This document shows, piece by piece, positions 58,830 to 64,000 of a stretch of DNA of 64,000 bases. This stretch comes from Sphingomonadales bacterium EhC05 (GTDB lineage Bacteria > Pseudomonadota > Alphaproteobacteria > Sphingomonadales > Sphingomonadaceae). The stretch's first letter is position 1. Each line of letters starts with the position of its first letter. The stretch covers positions 293,244-357,243 of the forward strand of contig LXYP01000006.1 in NCBI GenBank assembly GCA_001650955.1, in the 5' to 3' direction. Below the pieces are notes generated by a model, which made no database searches, was not told the origin of the DNA, and worked only from the letters and a program-made list of their open reading frames with translations. The position numbers and the translations under genes were made by a program.

Positions 58830-60167
58830 TCAGATATCCGTAAGTTTGAGAATCTGCCTGGTCAATTTTGCGGCACTGCGAACCGGTCCGACAATTGCCA
58901 GATTGCCGCCTGGATCCTTCCGCGCGACAAGAACGACAAATTCTTCATCACCCGCATCAATTTCGCTGAGCTGGCGCAAAGGCGCCGAGCGCAGCTTGGC
59001 CACAAATTCATCGCCTAGTGCGCTTGGTTTCACCGCCGCCTGATCGGGATTGTCGTGGCCACGTTCTGCGTAGACAATGGCTTTTAGGCCACCGTCATGA
59101 AGGTTGAGATATTCGCCAAATGCGCCCTTCTCGATGTCGTGACGCTTGGCATATTTCAAGGCGGATGCATATTCGGTCAGCCGGGTTTTGTCATAGCCCG
59201 CGCCAAACACCAGCTTGACTATCGGCGTCATCGGCGCGCGTTCTTGTGCGACGAGATCTGTATCGGACAGAATATTTTGATAATCTTCCGGATATATTTC
59301 CGTCATCAGATAGAAATCATAGGCTTGGCCAATGGCTGCATATAGCGCGGCACGGCTGCGCTTTTCATGACGTGCGGCATTGTCTGCGCTATCGCGTGCT
59401 ATCGAAAGCCAGTCTGCGAGGCCCGCGTCCTGACCCGGCTGCTCAGCGATCATGTCGTTGCCATTTGGCGGCACGATATCATTGACAGTCAATGCAAGTT
59501 GATCAAATCTGTTCGATGTCGGACTATCTGCCCAGACAGGGCTGGCTTCAGGCTTGGCAACTATTGTTTGCATTGCGTCGGATACTTCTTCGGCAATGGC
59601 CTGTTGAACATCTTCGTCTGCGACTTCCTTCCAATTGATCACACCATAGATGAAGTCGATCGTATCATCATCGGTCGAAAAGGGCAGTAATATACCCCGA
59701 TACATGATCGTTATACCGCGCTGATTGACGAATTCCGCTTCGAACCCGATCGGGGCCTGATTGGCGATAATCTGCAAATAATGATCGGTGATTCGCGATA
59801 AGAGGGAACGGGCGGGGACTTCATCGATTGTAACGATCGTCTCATCAATACCGCATTCTTCACGCAGCGACTCGCCCAGAAACTGGATTGCCGGATTTTC
59901 GACGCCATTGGTAAAATCGAGCAGCACGCTATTGGGGCCAAAATCATTATCGGTTTCCGGATCGAGATCCTCGATATTCGGGAACTGCCGATCTTCGAGC
60001 AGCATGGTCCAGAAATTATACGCACGCACATGCATGCGGCGCTCATCCTGGCCGATAATCGGCGGTGTCTCTATCGCCCCCTCATCGTCGTCCGCATAAG
60101 CAACATATTCTGGCGCATCTACGTCAGTCCGCCCGTCAGATTCGTCATAATTCCGTAGGTTTTCCAT
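58830..60167 (-). CDS. PAS_5-like domain protein
   Basis: 445 residues, soluble, acidic at the N-terminus (DESDGRTDVDAPEYVAYADDDEG). Residues about 45-190 resemble the alphaproteobacterial PAS_5 domain: RAYNFWTMLLEDRQFPNIEDLDPE, RSLLSRITDHYLQIIANQAPIGFEAEF, RGILLPFSTDDDTIDFIYGVINW. The rest (about 200-445) is helical followed by a C-terminal YxRxKLxxLPLRQ-like domain of unknown kind. No kinase or GGDEF output is attached. ATG 60167 is chosen over an upstream in-frame start because GTGGGGC precedes it. A CtrA-like site lies 51 bases upstream. Confidence 0.75.
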   Translation of the reverse strand: MENLRNYDESDGRTDVDAPEYVAYADDDEGAIETPPIIGQDERRMHVRAYNFWTMLLEDRQFPNIEDLDPETDNDFGPNSVLLDFTNGVENPAIQFLGESLREECGIDETIVTIDEVPARSLLSRITDHYLQIIANQAPIGFEAEFVNQRGITIMYRGILLPFSTDDDTIDFIYGVINWKEVADEDVQQAIAEEVSDAMQTIVAKPEASPVWADSPTSNRFDQLALTVNDIVPPNGNDMIAEQPGQDAGLADWLSIARDSADNAARHEKRSRAALYAAIGQAYDFYLMTEIYPEDYQNILSDTDLVAQERAPMTPIVKLVFGAGYDKTRLTEYASALKYAKRHDIEKGAFGEYLNLHDGGLKAIVYAERGHDNPDQAAVKPSALGDEFVAKLRSAPLRQLSEIDAGDEEFVVLVARKDPGGNLAIVGPVRSAAKLTRQILKLTDI

Positions 60168-60217
60168 ACTGCCCCACTGCCATTTCAAGATTTCGAGCAT
60201 GTTTTGCACCGCCCATG

Positions 60218-60233
60218 GTAAATATGTGGTTAA
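60218..60233 (-). promoter_or_regulatory. CtrA-like full site upstream of the PAS gene
   Basis: On the minus strand: TTAA, seven bases (CCACATA), TTTAC. The CtrA consensus is TTAA-N7-TTAAC, so only one of nine conserved positions differs and spacing is exact. It is 51 bases before ATG 60167. Confidence 0.5.
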
Positions 60234-60399
60234 TTTTTGTGACTAGCGCCGTGAATCGTCAGGAATGGCGGTTCGGGCAGATATTGGCCCGTGTGAGAAT
60301 TTTAAACCGCGGCGAGGCTTGTCACATCAAGAGCCTGTTGTTAAGGGCGGGAAGCTTTCTCGATTCAGGGGTTTTATAACTGCTTGATCGGAGATTTAA

Positions 60400-60475
60400 G
60401 CCGCTTTAGCTCAGGTGGTAGAGCACATCATTCGTAATGATGGGGTCAGAGGTTCGAGTCCTCTAAGCGGCACCA
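60400..60475 (+). tRNA. tRNA-Thr (anticodon CGT)
   Basis: A complete 76-base cloverleaf. Acceptor GCCGCTT (60400-60406) pairs with AAGCGGC (60465-60471); D arm GCTC/GAGC; anticodon stem CATCA/TGATG around TTCGTAA with anticodon CGT at 60433-60435, which reads ACG threonine codons; T arm AGAGG-TTCGAGT-CCTCT; discriminator A and genome-encoded CCA at 60473-60475. Confidence 0.97.
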
Positions 60476-60537
60476 TAACTCTCACCTTACTGCCAAACCG
60501 ATTACTGCTGGAAGTGCGCAACTACGGATATGCTCTT

Positions 60538-61319
60538 GGGGGCATTGTCACATTAACTTGGCGAGCCAAATTCTCAAGGCCACGATAGCCTGCGCTACAG
60601 CATAAGATATCGGTCGCTTTCCTCCTGAATTAATCGTCCATGCTGCGTGGTTTGACGCGTGTTTCACTCCAAGCCTTAGGGATGTTGAAGATTTTTTGGC
60701 CGAACGCGGTTTAGGCGTTTGCTATGAAACAATCCGGCGCTGGTTTTGCAGTTCGGCGGTCAGATTTCCACGAATCTGCTAAGCAATCTTCCGCCGCCCA
60801 GTGATCATTGGCAATTGGATGAAATGGTCATCGTCATTCGCGGAAAACGCCATTGGCTGTGGCGAGCCGTTGATAATCAAGGCACCGTTCGAGATTTCTG
60901 GTTCAATCCCGAAGGAACATAATAGCCGCCAGTCAGCTACTGCGAAGCCGGCTGAAGAAACAGAAAATATTGCCAATGATGATCGTAACCGACAAGCTGT
61001 AAATCTATCATGCAGCGGTCCGCGAAATTGGAATATCCGCCCAGCATATCGACAACAAATGTGCGAACAATCGGGCAAAAACTCCGATCAGCCAGTGCGA
61101 AGACGAGAATGACAGATGCAGCGTTTTAAATTCCCCGGCTCCGCCCAACGCTTCCTCAACATCTCATCGCCTCTCATATAGGCCGGGCAGATGCCCGCTA
61201 TCAGCCAAGTTGCAATGACCAACAATATCTCGTGCCAAAAGCACGTCGCCCGCATTTCCACCCTTAGCCGACTCCAAAATTCTGTTCGCCCTAACCCATG
61301 GCGTGCGTGGCTTCGCTAG
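60538..61319 (+). mobile_element. Decayed IS6-family insertion sequence
   Basis: A relic that begins with GGGGGCATTGTCACATTA at 60538-60555, similar to IS6 terminal repeats, and ends around 61319 at the tail of the transposase frame, abutting the convergent glk stop. No clear right terminal repeat and no target duplication were found. It starts about 60 bases after tRNA-Thr. Only a broken transposase is inside, so the element cannot move by itself. Confidence 0.6.
60612..61319 (+). pseudogene. IS6-family transposase, multiply disrupted
   Basis: Three frames together give a recognisable IS6-family DDE transposase. Frame piece 1 (60612 on): SLRDVEDFLAERGLGVCYET, the typical IS6 N-terminal part. 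Piece 2 (60803 on): HWQLDEMVIVIRGKRHWLWR, containing the first catalytic Asp. Piece 3 (60985 on): VTDKL then stop, the second Asp, then YHAAVREIGISAQH. At about 61066-61086 NNRA should continue to Glu but a base loss puts it out of frame, and the final piece PGSAQRFLNIS restores similarity. At least three shifts and several stops; clearly inactive. Confidence 0.85.
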
Positions 61320-62305
61320 GTTGTTCGAATCAAATCTTCATCGCTGAAAAACCGTAAAGCGGCCCCGTTAAGCCCGGGTTGTTCGACGGCGAGCACTTCC
61401 AACTGCATATTCTGCATCATATTCTTAAATCGGCCTTTCTCGATGAAGCCAGACTGAAAATTACCGTCTCGCAAAAAGGTCGACAATTTCTTTGTTATCC
61501 CGCCGGCCAGAATGACCCTCGATGCTCCCTGGGCAAGAGCAAGATCACCCGCAACTGCTCCGAAAATACGGCAATATCTATTCATGGCTTCGACAGCCAA
61601 GTCATTCTCGTAGGAGAGGCATTTATTCCAGACATCTTGGTCTGAAATATCCTGATGCTGGCCAGTTATCCGCTCAGCCAAGAATGAATAGATCTGATTG
61701 AGGCCGTTGCCGGAGGTCAATCTCTCGGCGGACACTCTGCCAAATTTCCGCCGCAAATGGATATGGAGCAAGTCTTCCACCTCGTCACTGGGCGAAAAGC
61801 CGATATGCGCCGCTTCGGTTTTTTGAATATGATAGCCGGCCCGATTGCGAACAATATAGGAGACGCCCAGTCCGGTGCCGGGACCCAGCACCGCGGTCAC
61901 TCCGCTATCTTGATCTTTTTGTGGGCGTTCCAGCGGCTTCAAAATTGGTTGCAATTGATCAGAGCTCGCCATTGCGGCGGCATGAGCGACAGCTTCAAAA
62001 TCGTTGATGCAACCGACATGCTGAAACGAGAATTCTCTTTCGATCGCGGATTTACTGAACCGCCAAGGACTGTTGGTAAATGCAATCTCGTCTTGTTCGG
62101 TCGGCGCGGCCACTGCGAATAGGGCACTTGCTGGCAATTTTCCTGTCAGGCTTCCCCGATACTCGGTCAGACATTGGTCAAAGCCGTCAAAATCTGCCAC
62201 CGAATAATGTCTCTCCCAGGCAAGGCCAATGGACTGGTTTTTATCGGCAGAGGCGATCGCGAGACGTGCATTTGTGCCGCCAATATCCGCAACCAATATT
62301 TCCAA
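61316..62305 (-). CDS. glk: Glucokinase
   Basis: 329 residues. Phosphorylates glucose with ATP to glucose 6-phosphate in the cytosol. The N-terminal phosphate loop is VADIGGTNARLAIA; CINDFEAVAHAAAM holds the catalytic Asp, GPGTGLGVSYIV is the adenosine/phosphate segment, and HIGFSPSDEVEDLL with its Glu pair contacts sugar. The pattern is the Glk family (hexokinase fold), not ROK. The stop codon adjoins the IS relic at its 3' end. Divergent from the Gfo/Idh gene by 72 bases; both may be part of a sugar-use region. Confidence 0.95.
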   Translation of the reverse strand: MEILVADIGGTNARLAIASADKNQSIGLAWERHYSVADFDGFDQCLTEYRGSLTGKLPASALFAVAAPTEQDEIAFTNSPWRFSKSAIEREFSFQHVGCINDFEAVAHAAAMASSDQLQPILKPLERPQKDQDSGVTAVLGPGTGLGVSYIVRNRAGYHIQKTEAAHIGFSPSDEVEDLLHIHLRRKFGRVSAERLTSGNGLNQIYSFLAERITGQHQDISDQDVWNKCLSYENDLAVEAMNRYCRIFGAVAGDLALAQGASRVILAGGITKKLSTFLRDGNFQSGFIEKGRFKNMMQNMQLEVLAVEQPGLNGAALRFFSDEDLIRTT

Positions 62306-62377
62306 CTGCCGCTCCCCGGTCCGCGTCTGTCAATTGCCGCTTGTTATTTCCGGCATTGCTAAGCATTAGCGACATCA

Positions 62378-63463
62378 ATGGCAGATTATCGACGATATGC
62401 AATTGTTGGTTGCGGCATGATGGGCCGCGAGCATATGCAAAACCTGGCTTTGGTTGATGGCGCCAAATTGGTCGCTATTGCCGATCCCGACGCACAATCT
62501 ATCGCGGCAGCGACCAGTCTTGCGCAGCAGACCGGGCAGGATATTCGTTGCTTCGGGGATACAGCGGAAATGCTGACACAGGAGAAGCCGGATGCGGTAA
62601 TCATCGCCTCACCGAACCATACGCATTTTGATGTGGTGCAAGAGGTGATGAGCCACGAGGTTGCGATCCTCTTGGAAAAGCCGATGTGCACAATGATTGA
62701 AGATGCGCAACAGCTGGTGGCGCTGGAACAGGTCTACAAGCCGCTTTTCTGGGTTGGCCTGGAATATCGCTATATGCCGCCCGTGGCCCGCTTTGTTGAG
62801 CGCGTCCAGTCTCACGAAACGGGCGCGGTCAAAATGCTGTCGATCCGTGAGCATCGCTTTCCGTTCCTGACAAAAGTCGGCGACTGGAATCGCTTTAGTC
62901 GCAATACCGGCGGTACTCTGGTGGAAAAATGTTGCCACTTTTTTGATCTGATGCGACATATTTTGAAGGATGAACCGGTTCGGGTTTTTGCCAGCGGTGG
63001 GCAGGATGTGAACCATCTGGACGAACGCTATGATGGCGAAACACCGGACATATTGGACAATGCATATGTATTGGTCGATTTTGCTTCGGGTGCACGCGCC
63101 ATATTGGATCTTTGCATGTTCGCTGAAGGATCGGAACAGCAGGAAGAAATTTACGCACTTGGCGCGAACGGTAAGTTGGACGTAAAAATTCCCGCCGCTG
63201 AAGTCACCTGGTCACCGCGTGACAAAAGCGGGGTTCATGTGGAGCAGGTTGCCACACCAAAAGCAGCTTTGTCCGCTGGCGATCATCATGGTGCGACCTT
63301 TTTTCAACTGACCGAATTCCATCGCGCACTGACCGGTGGACTTGACGCCAAAGTCAGCGCATTGGACGGTCTACGTTCGGTCCAAATGGGGGTGGCGGCC
63401 CACCAATCGATCGAAACAGGGCTGCCCGTATCGCTTGATTTTTCACAATCGCAGGAAAGGTGA
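62378..63463 (+). CDS. Gfo/Idh/MocA family oxidoreductase
   Basis: 361 residues. A Rossmann NAD(P) fold at the start (RYAIVGCGMMGREHMQNLALVDGAKLVAIADPD), then the conserved EKP motif in LLEKPMCT at about residue 97 and the C-terminal beta-sheet domain containing KCCHFFDLMRHIL (the His-containing catalytic area, about 185). Such enzymes oxidise or reduce sugars, inositols or related alcohols; the substrate is not determined. Its stop overlaps the GTG of the aldo/keto reductase gene, so the two are translationally coupled. Confidence 0.92.
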   Translation: MADYRRYAIVGCGMMGREHMQNLALVDGAKLVAIADPDAQSIAAATSLAQQTGQDIRCFGDTAEMLTQEKPDAVIIASPNHTHFDVVQEVMSHEVAILLEKPMCTMIEDAQQLVALEQVYKPLFWVGLEYRYMPPVARFVERVQSHETGAVKMLSIREHRFPFLTKVGDWNRFSRNTGGTLVEKCCHFFDLMRHILKDEPVRVFASGGQDVNHLDERYDGETPDILDNAYVLVDFASGARAILDLCMFAEGSEQQEEIYALGANGKLDVKIPAAEVTWSPRDKSGVHVEQVATPKAALSAGDHHGATFFQLTEFHRALTGGLDAKVSALDGLRSVQMGVAAHQSIETGLPVSLDFSQSQER

Positions 63464-64000
63464 ATAGCTTGGAAATTATACCGCAAATCGGCTTTGGCCT
63501 GTGGAAGGTTGCACCGGAGGACTGCCCCTCATTGATTGTTGAGGCGGTGCGCGCCGGATATCGTCATTTTGACTGTGCGGCCGACTATGGCAACGAACAA
63601 GCCGTGGGCAAGGGCATTGCCGATGCCATATCGCAGGGCCTTTGCCGCCGCGAGGATTTGTGGATCACATCCAAGCTTTGGAACACATTTCATGCCCAAG
63701 AGCATGTCGAGCAAGCCTGTTGCAAAAGCCTGAACGATCTGGGTCTCGATTATCTCGACCTTTATCTGGTCCATTTTCCTATCGCACTGGAATATGTACC
63801 GATTGAAACGCGCTATCCACCCGAATGGCTCTTTGATCCCGATGCTCAAAACCCGGTCATGCACCGTGCAAAGGTACCATTGAGCGACACTTGGTGCGGG
63901 ATGGAAGGTCTTGTGGCCAAAGGTCTGACGCGTCAGATTGGCGTGTGTAACTATAATAGCGGTCTGCTGCACGACTTGATGAGCTATGCCCGGATTGCGC
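63460..64000 (+). CDS. Aldo/keto reductase, cut off by the window end
   Basis: 180 residues visible, running off the window. The AKR (TIM barrel) N-terminal half has PQIGFGLWKVAPEDC, HFDCAADYGNEQAVG (catalytic Asp and Tyr), WITSKLWN (catalytic Lys) and DYLDLYLVHFP (catalytic His), then RQIGVCNYN. All four tetrad residues are present. The start is GTG 63460 or TTG 63469, both after AGGAAAGG; GTG overlaps the previous stop. It presumably reduces sugar aldehydes or ketones with NADPH and pairs with the Gfo/Idh oxidoreductase. Confidence 0.92.
   Translation, partial: MNSLEIIPQIGFGLWKVAPEDCPSLIVEAVRAGYRHFDCAADYGNEQAVGKGIADAISQGLCRREDLWITSKLWNTFHAQEHVEQACCKSLNDLGLDYLDLYLVHFPIALEYVPIETRYPPEWLFDPDAQNPVMHRAKVPLSDTWCGMEGLVAKGLTRQIGVCNYNSGLLHDLMSYARIA

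Noticed and set aside
60476-61319. Genomic island or prophage integrated at tRNA-Thr
   Set aside because: No integrase, no repeat of the tRNA 3' end, and only a short IS relic before the housekeeping glk gene.

Overview
The window looks like ordinary chromosome from an alphaproteobacterium, most likely order Sphingomonadales (Sphingopyxis/Sphingorhabdus/Parasphingorhabdus type). Supporting signs are a SciP (DUF1153) CtrA-inhibitor gene, the large 1560-residue NAD-specific glutamate dehydrogenase, a serC-type leader in front of a serC-serA pair, HisZ-dependent histidine synthesis, a CycM-type anchored cytochrome c, a long TonB-dependent receptor, and GGA(A)G ribosome sites in a moderately GC-rich background. 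Genus is an inference; no rRNA is present.

Layout. 1-8.0 kb: the groEL 3' end and its terminator, a secreted DUF885 protein, L-serine dehydratase, an anchored metallo-beta-lactamase-fold hydrolase, an MDR oxidoreductase, then (minus) an MFS transporter and a PfpI-family protein. 8.2-12.9 kb: a small secreted protein, a YeiH-type exporter, a MAPEG/DUF1993 pair divergent from a LysR regulator, and a diguanylate cyclase. 12.9-24.5 kb: polA, a TonB-dependent receptor with a good Fur-box match upstream, a GNAT acetyltransferase, 2,4-dienoyl-CoA reductase (fadH), a serine hydrolase and prephenate dehydratase. 24.7-28.0 kb: cytochrome c, LOG protein, extensin-like lipoprotein, MsrQ-like haem membrane protein, PepSY-like protein. 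28.1-34.1 kb: a co-directional biosynthetic block serC-serA-hisZ-purA plus an FMN reductase. 34.1-46.4 kb: two transporters, then a minus-strand run (ABA4-like, DnaJ-like, YihY, fabI, aroC and a coupled hypothetical gene) divergent from pdxH-phzF, then a serine hydrolase, a small membrane protein and mnmA. 46.6-53.9 kb: sciP, a GlsB-type membrane protein, an RND efflux pair and a translationally coupled DUF445 gene. 53.9-64 kb: NAD-glutamate dehydrogenase, a PAS_5-like protein, tRNA-Thr(CGT), a decayed IS6-family transposase, glucokinase, a Gfo/Idh/MocA oxidoreductase and the start of an aldo/keto reductase.

How the parts fit. Serine metabolism appears twice: synthesis through SerC/SerA under a likely cis-acting RNA leader, and degradation through SdaA. 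AroC and PheA serve aromatic amino acids, HisZ histidine, PurA adenylate, PdxH cofactor B6, FabI lipid synthesis and NAD-GDH glutamate catabolism. CtrA-like half sites (TTAACCAT type) occur upstream of the diguanylate cyclase, the extensin/MsrQ pair and the PAS protein, and the window also encodes SciP, which suggests several genes here may sit in the cell-cycle/motility regulon.

I found no clearly new multigene system, CRISPR array or prophage. The most notable oddities are: the RND permease with an extra ~110-residue hydrophobic insertion between TM6 and TM7; the decayed IS6-like transposase immediately after tRNA-Thr; the serC leader; the Fur box; two related palindromic repeats in front of start codons; and an AT-rich hypothetical gene coupled to aroC by an ATGA overlap.
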